Assembly: GCF_003726035.1 (NCBI RefSeq)
Contig: NZ_QICD01000003.1
Location: 62,001-126,000 of the forward strand
DNA: 64,000 bases
From: Paraeggerthella hongkongensis
GTDB taxonomy: Bacteria; Actinomycetota; Coriobacteriia; Coriobacteriales; Eggerthellaceae
Direction: 5' to 3'
Part shown: positions 1-7,395 of the stretch, piece by piece
Layout of the letters: every line of letters begins with the position of its first letter
Numbering within the stretch: the stretch's first letter is position 1
Made by a program: the position numbers and the translations under genes
The notes under the pieces: model-generated
Databases searched by the model: none
What the model was told of the DNA's origin: nothing
The model's input: only the letters and a program-made list of their open reading frames with translations

Positions 1-1320
1 TACGCCCTTTGCGACGCCATCTCGGCCGAAGGCATCCGCCCCTTCGTTCCCTGCCTGAAATACTCGGTGCAGGACGTGGGCCTGGGCCTGGCCAGCCGAG
101 AGCTTTTCGGCACTTCGGAGAAACGCGCCTGGTACGACGCCGTGGTCAAAAAAGAGGCGTCGTGCGAAGGCCTGCTCGAACCCTACTACGAGGTGCTCAA
201 GGAGCTGTACGATCGAGGGATCGTGGTAGAAAGCGACTTCACGTCGAGCCTCACCAAAAACCGCCAAGCCATGTATGCCGGGGAGATCGCGATGATCCCC
301 AACGACCTATCGATGTACGGCCTGTACGAACAAGAGAACCCCGGTTGCGAGATCGACTTCATAGGGTACCCGACCGACACGCCGAACGAGCGCTGGATGC
401 AGATGTCGCTGGGCGTGAACATGATGGCTTCCCAAAAGGCCATGGACGACCCGGAGAAAAAGCGCATCCTGCTTGACATGCTGGACTTCCTGAGCACCGA
501 CGAGGGGCAAGCCGTCCTGTTCGAGTGCTTCACCGGCATAAGCAACGTCAAATCGTACCAGCAGAACATTCGCCCCGAGTTCTGGGACGTGAAGAACTGC
601 CTTGATGCAGGCTCCATGTACTTCGCCGACCAATTCGGAGAGACGTCCGATTTCAAAACCGCATTCGAGTGGATGCGCGGCAACATGACCATGGACGAAG
701 TCATACGGGCAACCGACGAGTTCGCGCCCTGCAACATATACGGCTCGACGCAGACCCCCGTCATAGGAAAGGCAGCCGAGGACTTCACGGTGCTGGAAAC
801 CAGCAACCTGATAGCGGACGTCATGCGCGATGCTTCCGGCGCCGACATGGCGCTGATGCTCAACAACCACTATTACAAGGGCAACTCCGGAAAGCTCTAC
901 CAAGGAGACATCTCCCTGGCCGACCGGTTCAACCTTCGCAGCGTCACAGCCGACGACGCGCTCACAACGTACGAGATCAGCGGAGCGAATCTGAAGAAGC
1001 TCATGGAGCACCCGATGATCAGCGGCAAGGAGATCGACGCGATGTACGCGTGCTCGGGCCTCAAGATGGAATACGCGCCTTGGCGCGCCGCCGACCAGAA
1101 CGTGCTGAGCCTGACGCTGCCCGACGGAACCGAGATCTCCGACGACGCGAAGTACACGGTGGCCGCCTGGGCCGGGTCGATCGACGATTCCTACGTTTCC
1201 TCTATCGTGCAGGAGCATTCCGACCGAGGAACCTGCGTTGACCTCATGACCGAGTACCTGGCCGATGCAGGCGACGTATCCCCTGCCAAAGACGGTCGCA
1301 TCGTGCTGAACTGGGAATAG
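1..1320 (+). CDS. Extracellular solute-binding protein fused to a 5'-nucleotidase C-terminal-like domain (5' end missing)
   Basis: The frame is open from the first base of the window, so the N-terminus, signal peptide and start lie upstream. The first ~240 visible residues look like the C-terminal lobe of a family-1 ABC solute-binding protein: a helical region with MYAGEIAMIPND and FIGYPTDTPNERW, then LDFLSTDEGQAVL, typical of sugar/peptide binders. From about base 790 to the end the sequence instead resembles the C-terminal domain of 5'-nucleotidases (SNLIADVMRDASGADMALM, then ISGANLKKLME). The usual NGGGIR substrate loop is replaced by NNHYYKGN, so nucleotide binding is doubtful. No metallophosphatase domain is visible in the part present. 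I infer a secreted or lipid-anchored binding protein; the ligand is unknown. The pairing of the two modules is unusual. Confidence 0.75.
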   Translation, partial: YALCDAISAEGIRPFVPCLKYSVQDVGLGLASRELFGTSEKRAWYDAVVKKEASCEGLLEPYYEVLKELYDRGIVVESDFTSSLTKNRQAMYAGEIAMIPNDLSMYGLYEQENPGCEIDFIGYPTDTPNERWMQMSLGVNMMASQKAMDDPEKKRILLDMLDFLSTDEGQAVLFECFTGISNVKSYQQNIRPEFWDVKNCLDAGSMYFADQFGETSDFKTAFEWMRGNMTMDEVIRATDEFAPCNIYGSTQTPVIGKAAEDFTVLETSNLIADVMRDASGADMALMLNNHYYKGNSGKLYQGDISLADRFNLRSVTADDALTTYEISGANLKKLMEHPMISGKEIDAMYACSGLKMEYAPWRAADQNVLSLTLPDGTEISDDAKYTVAAWAGSIDDSYVSSIVQEHSDRGTCVDLMTEYLADAGDVSPAKDGRIVLNWE

Positions 1321-1329
1321 ACTGGCATC

Positions 1330-1359
1330 AGCCGGGCGACGGTTGCGCGTCGCTCGGCT
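1330..1359 (+). terminator. Stem-loop after the binding-protein gene
   Basis: A 12-base imperfect stem (AGCCGGGCGACG pairing with CGTCGCTCGGCT) begins 10 bases after the stop codon. There is no clear T-run, so factor-independent termination is only possible. Confidence 0.35.
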
Positions 1360-1449
1360 GACGGCTTTGCGGAAGCGACGCCTCCGGCTAGCAGCGGCGC
1401 TTCCGGTTCCGCGTCGCTCGACGGACGATTCCGCCGCAGCGCCACGCAT

Positions 1450-1591
1450 TGTCAAAACGGTCGAGTTTTACTGGTCCTCAAGTCAGGATAAAAGCTTATG
1501 ACGGCTTTTTGACCTGGTGCGATGTAAAACGCATCCGAAAAGCAATGTGCTCAAAGGCGAAAAACCGCCACAAAACTCGATCGTTTTGACA
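1450..1591. repeat. 142-bp terminal-inverted-repeat element, copy A
   Basis: The element begins TGTCAAAACGGTCGAGTTTT and ends with nearly its reverse complement. The same structure recurs at 28938-29079 and 51369-51509 in the opposite orientation. Conserved inside are GAGGACCAG-AAAACTCG next to one end and a GCGGTTTTTCGCC block next to the other; the middle is less conserved, although copies A and B also share a GGTGCGATGTAAAAC-like core. It fills most of the 373-bp gap upstream of tex and lies 102 bp before its start. No open reading frame of its own is credible, so a MITE-like or structured non-coding repeat fits best. Confidence 0.85.
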
Positions 1592-1693
1592 GCGCGCGCC
1601 GACTTCTGCATCCGGAAACGCGGATATTCCGAACGGCAACGTTCGCGTATAATGGCAAGCTCGATTTCAAGCCGGAACACAGGAGCTCATTCC

Positions 1694-3850
1694 ATGTCGA
1701 ACATCCACACCACGCTCGCACGCGAGCTGGGGCTTTCCGCGGCGCAGGTCACAGCCGTCATTGCCCTCGTCGACGAGGGCAACACCATTCCGTTCATCGC
1801 CCGCTACCGCAAGGAAGCCACCGGAGGCATGGACGACGCCCAGCTGCGCGCCTTCGACGAGCGCCTAAGCTATCTGCGCGCCCTTGAGGCCCGCAAGGAC
1901 GAAGTGCTGCGCGCTATCGACGAGCAGGGCAAACTCACGCCCGAACTGCGCACGAAGATCGAAGGCGCCGCGATCATGCAGCGCGTGGAGGACCTGTACA
2001 AGCCGTACAAGAAAAAGCGCGCCACCCGCGCGTCGAAAGCGCGTGATGCCGGGCTGGAGCCGCTTGCCCTGCTCATCTTGGCGCAGGGACGCTCGGACAA
2101 GAGCCCGCTCGCCCTTGCCGCCGAGCTCGCGAACGCAGAGGCCGGCTTCCCCACGGCTGAAGCAGCGCTGCAGGGCGCACGCGATATCGTAGCCGAGACG
2201 ATAGCCGACGACGCCGAGCACACCGCCGTGCTGCGCAGCTTCACCCAGCGCACCGGCTCGTTGGCCGTCGAGGCAACCGACGCACAGGAAAAAACCGTCT
2301 ACGAGTCGTACTACGATTTCTCGGAACCGCTCTCGCGCATTCCCAACCATCGCGTGCTCGCCGTGAACCGCGGCGAAAAAGAGGGCAAGCTGCGCGTGAA
2401 GGTGCGCGTTCAGGCAGACGCCGCAGTGGAGCAGCTGGAACGTCGCGTGGTCACGCGCCCGCAAAGCCCCTTCGCCGATACGCTACGCGAAGCCGTTTCC
2501 GACGGCTACAAACGTCTGATGGCGCCTGCTCTCGATCGCGAGATGCGCAGCCTTCTTACCGAGCGCGCGCAGACCGACGCCATCCGCGCGTTCGCCAAGA
2601 ACACCGAGAACCTCCTGCAACAGCGCCCCGTGCGCGGCGCGCGCGTCCTTGCGCTCGACCCCGGTTACCGCACCGGCTGCAAAGTGGCGGTGCTCGACGA
2701 GTACGGCAAGCTGCTCGACTACACGACGGTCTACCCCACGCCGCCGCGCTCGCAAGTGAAGGAGGCGCAGGCCGCGCTCGAAAGCCTGATCAAGAAGCAC
2801 CGCGTGAACGTGGTGGCCATCGGCAACGGCACCGGCAGCCGCGAAACCGAGGACGCCGTGGCCGACCTTCTAGCGCGATTGGACCAGCCCGTGCAGTACA
2901 CCATCGTGAACGAAGCCGGGGCCTCGGTGTACTCTGCGTCGCAGCTTGCCAGCGAGGAGTATCCCGACCTCGACGTGACCACGCGCGGCGCCATGAGCCT
3001 GGGGCGCCGCCTGCAAGACCCCCTGGCCGAGCTGGTGAAGATTCCGCCCCAGGCAATCGGCGTGGGCCAATACCAGCACGACCTGGACCAGGCAGCGCTC
3101 GGACGCGCACTGGGCGACGTGGTGGAGCGCGTCGTGAACCGGGTAGGCGTCGATCTCAATACGGCAAGCGCAAGTCTTTTGGGCTACGTGTCGGGCGTGA
3201 ACGCCACCGTGGCGAAGAACATCGTGGCCTATCGGGAAGAGCACGGCGCCTTTGCCGATCGCCGCGAACTGAAGAAGGTACCGAAGCTGGGCGCGAAAGC
3301 CTTCCAGAACTGCGCTGGATTCCTGCGCATCGCGAACGGCGCGAACCCGCTCGACGCCACGAGCGTTCATCCCGAAAGCTACCCCGTTGCGCGCGAGCTT
3401 TTGAAGCGCGCGCAGGTGAAGCCGGAAGCGCTCGCCCAAGGCGGAGTACCCGACGTCGCAAGCCGCCTGGGCAACGTGGCGGTCCTTTCCGAAGAACTGG
3501 GCGTCGGCCTTCCCACGCTTAAAGACATAGTGGCCGAACTGGAGAAACCGGGTCGCGACCCCCGCGACGACGCGCCGGCGGCGGTGTTCGATCGCACCGT
3601 GCGGGACTTCGACGACCTGTCCGTCGGCATGGAGCTGACCGGCACCGTGCGCAACGTGGTAGACTTCGGAGCGTTCGTCGACATCGGCGTCAAGCAAGAC
3701 GGGCTCGTCCACATCTCCAAACTGTCCGACCGCTTCGTCAAGCACCCGAGCGAAATCGCGTCCGTTGGCGACACGGTAACCGTTTGGGTAACCGGCATCG
3801 ACAAAGATCGCGGCAAGATCTCGCTTTCGATGGTGAAGGGAAAAGCATAG
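1694..3850 (+). CDS. tex: Tex family RNA-binding transcriptional accessory protein
   Basis: This 718-residue protein has the full Tex architecture. It has an N-terminal helical domain, a YqgF/RNase-H-like domain around residues 315-440 (VLALDPGYRTGCKVAVLDE, AIGNGTGSRETE), helix-hairpin-helix motifs around 475-560 (VGVDLNTASASLLGYVSGV) and an S1 RNA-binding domain around 640-715 (GTVRNVVDFGAFVDIGVKQDGLVHIS). Tex proteins bind nucleic acids in the cytoplasm and affect transcription and RNA turnover; the exact reaction is not settled. The start is the ATG at 1694, preceded by AGGAG; the frame stays open further upstream, but that part runs through repeat copy A and is not conserved protein. It is transcribed alone and converges on the LPxTG gene. 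Confidence 0.95.
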   Translation: MSNIHTTLARELGLSAAQVTAVIALVDEGNTIPFIARYRKEATGGMDDAQLRAFDERLSYLRALEARKDEVLRAIDEQGKLTPELRTKIEGAAIMQRVEDLYKPYKKKRATRASKARDAGLEPLALLILAQGRSDKSPLALAAELANAEAGFPTAEAALQGARDIVAETIADDAEHTAVLRSFTQRTGSLAVEATDAQEKTVYESYYDFSEPLSRIPNHRVLAVNRGEKEGKLRVKVRVQADAAVEQLERRVVTRPQSPFADTLREAVSDGYKRLMAPALDREMRSLLTERAQTDAIRAFAKNTENLLQQRPVRGARVLALDPGYRTGCKVAVLDEYGKLLDYTTVYPTPPRSQVKEAQAALESLIKKHRVNVVAIGNGTGSRETEDAVADLLARLDQPVQYTIVNEAGASVYSASQLASEEYPDLDVTTRGAMSLGRRLQDPLAELVKIPPQAIGVGQYQHDLDQAALGRALGDVVERVVNRVGVDLNTASASLLGYVSGVNATVAKNIVAYREEHGAFADRRELKKVPKLGAKAFQNCAGFLRIANGANPLDATSVHPESYPVARELLKRAQVKPEALAQGGVPDVASRLGNVAVLSEELGVGLPTLKDIVAELEKPGRDPRDDAPAAVFDRTVRDFDDLSVGMELTGTVRNVVDFGAFVDIGVKQDGLVHISKLSDRFVKHPSEIASVGDTVTVWVTGIDKDRGKISLSMVKGKA

Positions 3851-3914
3851 CGTCCCTGCATGCACTCGCAGCGCGAAGCAACGGCAACGATGCCCCTTCC
3901 GCGGCACACGCAGC

Positions 3915-3950
3915 ATCGGGGCGGACACGCGCCTGCGCATCCGCCCCGAT
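3915..3950. terminator. GC-rich hairpin between convergent tex and LPxTG genes
   Basis: An 11-bp perfect stem (ATCGGGGCGGA / TCCGCCCCGAT) sits between two convergent stop codons. It lacks a strong T-tract on either strand, so its role as a shared terminator is inferred from position. Confidence 0.4.
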
Positions 3951-3979
3951 CACCTGCCCTTCAAACGACTTAGCGATTG

Positions 3980-5866
3980 TTACTTTCCCGACCGTCTCTT
4001 TCCTACGGCGATGGCAGCGGTAAGGATCGCCACGCCCGCCAGGAAGGCCGCGCCCGCGAACGCAGCGACGGCCGTCAAGCTTGAGTCGCCCGTAACGGGA
4101 AGCGCCTTTGCCAATGCCTTTGCGGATTCGGGCATCGGCTTGGGCTGCTGCCCCGTGGTCCCGTGCTCGACCGGGTCGGCCGGGTTGACCGGACCCGCCG
4201 GGTCGGTCGGACCCGGCGGATCGACCGGCACAGGATCGGCCACGAATTCCCAATACCCTACGAACTCGCCGTCGGCGTCGTCGACCAGATGCGACTCCTT
4301 GTCCCAGAAGCGGAACGCCCATTTCCCGCCTTCGACCTGGACCTCGGTCTGAAGCAGCTCTTCGGGGAACACGCGGATACCCGTCTCCAGACCTTCGAAC
4401 GGCGCAGGCAGAAGAGCCAGCACGTCCGCAGGCAGGTCCTTGCCTTCCGTCATGCTTTCGAAGCGATACGAAACCTGGTAGGTTTGCGCCACGAAGGCTA
4501 TCCGCACCGAAGGGCTGTCGATTCGGGGGATGCCCTGCTTGATCGAGGCCACCTTCACCACGCCGTCGATGTAGCCGCCCAGCGTAACCGACTCGTTCGC
4601 GGATTCAAGCGCATACGCCGCCTCCTTCGAAACGAAGAAGGGACGTCCCGGTGCTGTAAGCACCATCGGCTCGAGCACCTGCGAAGCCGAAGCGTTCAGG
4701 AGGTTCACCGGATTGCCGTCGCGTCGCACCGTAACCCGAACGATAAACGTGGTCTTGCCTTGGCGATCGAACGAGAACACCGAGGTCGGGCTCCCCTGCA
4801 CCAGGGAATCGCCTATTCGGGCAAGCACGTTGTAGTTTTCATCGAGCACGTACGAAGGCTTGAACTGATAGCTGGTGAACGACACGTTCTCCAAAACGTC
4901 GGGCATGCCGATGCGCTCGTCAAGCACCACGTGCAGATCGACGTGCGTATACGACGCGCCCTGCTTCGGGCCGTCCGACCAGGTTCCGCTGTTGGTCATG
5001 ATGCCGCCAGGATTCCTGAACACCATGTGCGCGAGCACCTTGTTGAAGCCGAATTCCGGACGCGCCGCAATCCCGTAACCCGGCGTCGACGGATCCAGCA
5101 TCACGGTTGCCGTTTTGTCCGCCTGATCGGTCCCGAACCCTTCGTGCTCGACAATCTCGCCCTCCACGGTGTCGGAAGCACTCATGCCGCGGTTCATGTC
5201 AATGTAGCCCGCACTGTTCAAAGCTTCGAACCCGCCCGCGAAAATGGCGTACAGTCGACGCGGCTCGGACAGGCCTTCGGGAAACGCCGCAGAAACCGGC
5301 TCGCTTTCATAGAAAAGGCGGCCTTGCGCGTTAACCGCGTAGTCAGGCACGTCCGACCAGCCGATGAAGTACTTTTTGAATATCCAGCTTCCCATGTCGT
5401 ACAAACCGAAATTGCCCAGCACGTCGTCGCCGCTCGCGAACGCCTTGGGCTGCACGCCGTTCCCGGCAACGGTCATGTCGAACTCCACGATGCCGTTGAA
5501 ATCGGGTTGTTCCGCAGGTCCCGTACCGCGTGCATCTACCGGACGCCCCTCTTCCGTCCCCGATTCGGACACCATGGGATCTTCCTTGTCGATCGATATG
5601 GAAAGAGGCTCGGTGATCGCCGACGGCAACTCGGCGCCCGTCGGCGCTTCAGGCGCTGGCACCGGCACGCCGTCAACGGAAGAGCCCTCCTCGCCACGGC
5701 CCTCCGATAAGCCGACATCGCTCGAAGTCGCCTCGGGCGCAACGCCTCGAACCTCCGCCTCCGCCAAACTGCTGTCGGGGTCGGCAAACGCGAAGCTGCC
5801 CGGCATCGCAACGCCCGCAACCAGCCCGACGGCAACGACAAGGCGAAGCACGCTGTCTCGTAGCAT
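3980..5866 (-). CDS. LPxTG-anchored cell-wall surface protein of unknown function
   Basis: The 628-residue product has a signal peptide (VLRLVVAVGLVAGVAMPGSFAFA, residues ~6-28 including the cleavage region), an acidic low-complexity region to about 110, and a large domain I do not recognise (YFIGWSDVPDYAV, GRLFYESEPVSAAFPEGL). A proline/aspartate-rich wall-spanning spacer (PVDPPGPTDPAGPVNPADPV) follows. It ends with a sortase signal: LPVTG, then a hydrophobic segment and the basic tail GKRRSGK. I infer covalent attachment to peptidoglycan by a sortase, which is not encoded in this window. The start ATG at 5866 has AAGGGAG upstream. The ligand or role (adhesion, substrate capture) cannot be told from sequence. 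Confidence 0.88.
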   Translation of the reverse strand: MLRDSVLRLVVAVGLVAGVAMPGSFAFADPDSSLAEAEVRGVAPEATSSDVGLSEGRGEEGSSVDGVPVPAPEAPTGAELPSAITEPLSISIDKEDPMVSESGTEEGRPVDARGTGPAEQPDFNGIVEFDMTVAGNGVQPKAFASGDDVLGNFGLYDMGSWIFKKYFIGWSDVPDYAVNAQGRLFYESEPVSAAFPEGLSEPRRLYAIFAGGFEALNSAGYIDMNRGMSASDTVEGEIVEHEGFGTDQADKTATVMLDPSTPGYGIAARPEFGFNKVLAHMVFRNPGGIMTNSGTWSDGPKQGASYTHVDLHVVLDERIGMPDVLENVSFTSYQFKPSYVLDENYNVLARIGDSLVQGSPTSVFSFDRQGKTTFIVRVTVRRDGNPVNLLNASASQVLEPMVLTAPGRPFFVSKEAAYALESANESVTLGGYIDGVVKVASIKQGIPRIDSPSVRIAFVAQTYQVSYRFESMTEGKDLPADVLALLPAPFEGLETGIRVFPEELLQTEVQVEGGKWAFRFWDKESHLVDDADGEFVGYWEFVADPVPVDPPGPTDPAGPVNPADPVEHGTTGQQPKPMPESAKALAKALPVTGDSSLTAVAAFAGAAFLAGVAILTAAIAVGKRRSGK

Positions 5867-6132
5867 TTCAACTCCCTTCGTCCTGATGGCTCAAGTTGAA
5901 GCGCAAAGCCCGCATCCTGCCAGCTCGAAAACCGTCCGTCACGACGCGAAGACTAGAAGCTTCCCAAGCTATGCTATTCCCATGACAGCGCCGTTACGGT
6001 CGGAAACCCCGGATGCTTTAGCACCTTATTCATTGCCCCCTCTATAATGAAACGTCGTTGACAGCCTTTTCCATGCGCATTTTTCGCTGATGAAGCCGAG
6101 CGCGCTATTGCACGGTTGCGCGTCGTTTCCTT

Positions 6133-6168
6133 TTGGTTTATTATTTAAGAATATTCTTATATTCTAAT
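6133..6168 (+). promoter_or_regulatory. Promoter with 14-bp palindromic operator for the ferredoxin/ArsR operon
   Basis: An AT-rich island in GC-rich DNA holds a -35-like TTGGTT (6133-6138) and a -10-like TTATAT (6157-6162) with an 18-base spacer. A perfect palindrome TAAGAATATTCTTA at 6146-6159 covers the spacer and the start of the -10. ArsR-family repressors bind such AT-rich dyads, and the third gene of the operon encodes one, so autoregulation is inferred. The rest of the 319-bp gap (5867-6185) must also hold the promoter of the divergent LPxTG gene; nothing else was recognised there. Confidence 0.6.
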
Positions 6169-6185
6169 CTAGAGAAAGGAAGACG

Positions 6186-6392
6186 GTGGCAAAGAAGATA
6201 GCGGTCGTAGCCGAGAAAGCCTGCATCGCCTGCGGCGCATGCGCTCACGTCTGCCCCCGGGAAGCCGTTTCAGTCTGGCGCGGAACAAGGGCGTACGTGA
6301 ACGCGACCCTTTGCGTGGGTTGCGGAGCATGCGAAGCAGAATGCCCGGCATCCGCCGTAACCGTGCACCGACGCGAGGCGGTGTCGGCATGA
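6186..6392 (+). CDS. Small 2[4Fe-4S] ferredoxin
   Basis: A 68-residue protein made almost entirely of two cluster-binding motifs, CIACGACAHVCP (residues ~16-27) and CVGCGACEAECP (~42-53), spaced as in bacterial 2[4Fe-4S] ferredoxins. It is a likely low-potential cytoplasmic electron carrier. Translation starts at GTG 6186 behind AGAAAGGA, and its stop overlaps the next start (ATGA). The downstream membrane protein keeps only short cysteine motifs, so this ferredoxin may be the detached equivalent of the ferredoxin domain found at the end of NapH-type proteins. The specific partner enzyme is unknown. Confidence 0.9.
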   Translation: MAKKIAVVAEKACIACGACAHVCPREAVSVWRGTRAYVNATLCVGCGACEAECPASAVTVHRREAVSA

Positions 6393-7045
6393 ACGGCAAG
6401 AAGGCGTGCGGCAAGTCATGCGCACCGCGCTGGTACGACCGCCTGTACGTGATCACGCCCATCTACCTGGCACTGGGTTTCTTCAACATCCTGTTCGCAT
6501 GGATCGGCCTCGTGTTCTTCTTCGTGCCGCTCATCGTTTCCCTAGCAGGCGGCGGAAAAGCCTACTGCAACCGCTACTGCGATCGCGGACAGTTCCTGAC
6601 GCTTCTGGGCAAGCGGTTCGGCCTCTCGCGCAACAAGCCGACTCCGCGCATCCTGCGGTCGCGCGCGTTCAGGCTGGGCTTCCTGGTGTTCTTCATGGCC
6701 ATGTTCGCGAACATGCTGTTCGTCACCTGGATGGTGTTCGCCGGAAGCAGCGAGCTGGGAACGGCCGTACAGCTTCTGTGGACCTTCTCGCTGCCGTGGG
6801 ATTGGGCCTATCCGATGGAAGTGGAACCGTGGGTTGCGCAATTCGCCTTCGGGTTCTACAGTATCATGCTGACGTCGAACCTGATCGGACTTGCAGTCAT
6901 GGCCCTGTACCGACCGCGCTCGTGGTGCGCGTTCTGCCCCATGGGCACCATGACCCAGCTCATCTCCAAAGGCCGCGCGCACGGCATGGAACCGCCGACA
7001 GAAGAGCGACCCGCGACGTCCGCAAACCCTTCGACTTCCGCATAG
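6389..7045 (+). CDS. NapH/polyferredoxin-like membrane protein with cysteine motifs
   Basis: The 218-residue protein has about four membrane segments (for example YLALGFFNILFAWIGLVFFF near residues 23-45 and LGFLVFFMAMFANMLFVTW near 95-113). Two cysteine motifs flank the core: CNRYCDRGQF (~59-68) and CAFCPMG (~184-190). This resembles the membrane core of NapH/YccM/RnfH-like Fe-S proteins without their C-terminal 2[4Fe-4S] domain, which here is supplied as the preceding separate gene. I infer a membrane electron-transfer module between quinones and a soluble ferredoxin. The overlap with the ferredoxin gene implies translational coupling. The start ATG at 6389 was chosen for this overlap. Confidence 0.75.
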   Translation: MNGKKACGKSCAPRWYDRLYVITPIYLALGFFNILFAWIGLVFFFVPLIVSLAGGGKAYCNRYCDRGQFLTLLGKRFGLSRNKPTPRILRSRAFRLGFLVFFMAMFANMLFVTWMVFAGSSELGTAVQLLWTFSLPWDWAYPMEVEPWVAQFAFGFYSIMLTSNLIGLAVMALYRPRSWCAFCPMGTMTQLISKGRAHGMEPPTEERPATSANPSTSA

Positions 7046-7054
7046 GAGACTGCC

Positions 7055-7336
7055 ATGGAAGAAAAAGCGCATCAGGTAGCGGAACTGTTTCGCCTGCTCG
7101 CTAACGAGAATCGGCTCTTGATTCTCTGCGCGCTGCTTGAATCCGACCAAACCGTGGCCCAGTTGGCCGAAAGCGTTCCCAACATCAGCCGGCCCGCGCT
7201 TTCTCAGCATCTTTCGGCACTTCGCCTTGCAGGCGTGGTACATGCCCAGCGTACCGGGCATTACGTCGTGTACAGCTTGGCTGACCAGCGCATTCGATCG
7301 CTGTTTCAAGCGGTGAAGGATGCCTACTGCTCCTGA
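7055..7336 (+). CDS. ArsR/SmtB-family winged-helix repressor
   Basis: A 93-residue ArsR-type DNA-binding protein: VAELFRLLANENRLLILCALL, recognition helix region NISRPALSQHLSALRLAGVV, and wing HAQRTGHYVVYSL. It lacks the ELCVCDL metal-binding loop of arsenic or cadmium sensors. Cys-27 and a C-terminal Cys (AYCS) are the only cysteines visible, so a thiol or sulfur/redox signal is more likely than a metal, but this is inference. It is the last gene of the ferredoxin operon, 9 bases after the membrane protein, and probably acts on the palindrome at 6146-6159. The start has AGGAG upstream. Confidence 0.88.
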   Translation: MEEKAHQVAELFRLLANENRLLILCALLESDQTVAQLAESVPNISRPALSQHLSALRLAGVVHAQRTGHYVVYSLADQRIRSLFQAVKDAYCS

Positions 7337-7355
7337 TGCGCGCTACGTAGCGCAT

Positions 7356-7394
7356 GCAGGCGATGCCCGCGATACGTGCGCGGGCATCGCCTGC
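7356..7394. terminator. Strong hairpin between convergent arsR-like and yhgE genes
   Basis: A 14-bp perfect stem (GCAGGCGATGCCCG / CGGGCATCGCCTGC) with an 11-base loop fills the gap between the two convergent genes. A second small palindrome (ATGCGC...GCGCAT) precedes it. No T-run is present, so termination is inferred from position and stem strength. Confidence 0.5.
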
Positions 7395-7395
7395 T

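Noticed and set aside
7055-7336. ArsR-type protein as an arsenic or cadmium resistance regulator
   Set aside because: The metal-binding CxC loop is missing and there are no arsenic-resistance genes nearby; it sits in a redox operon.
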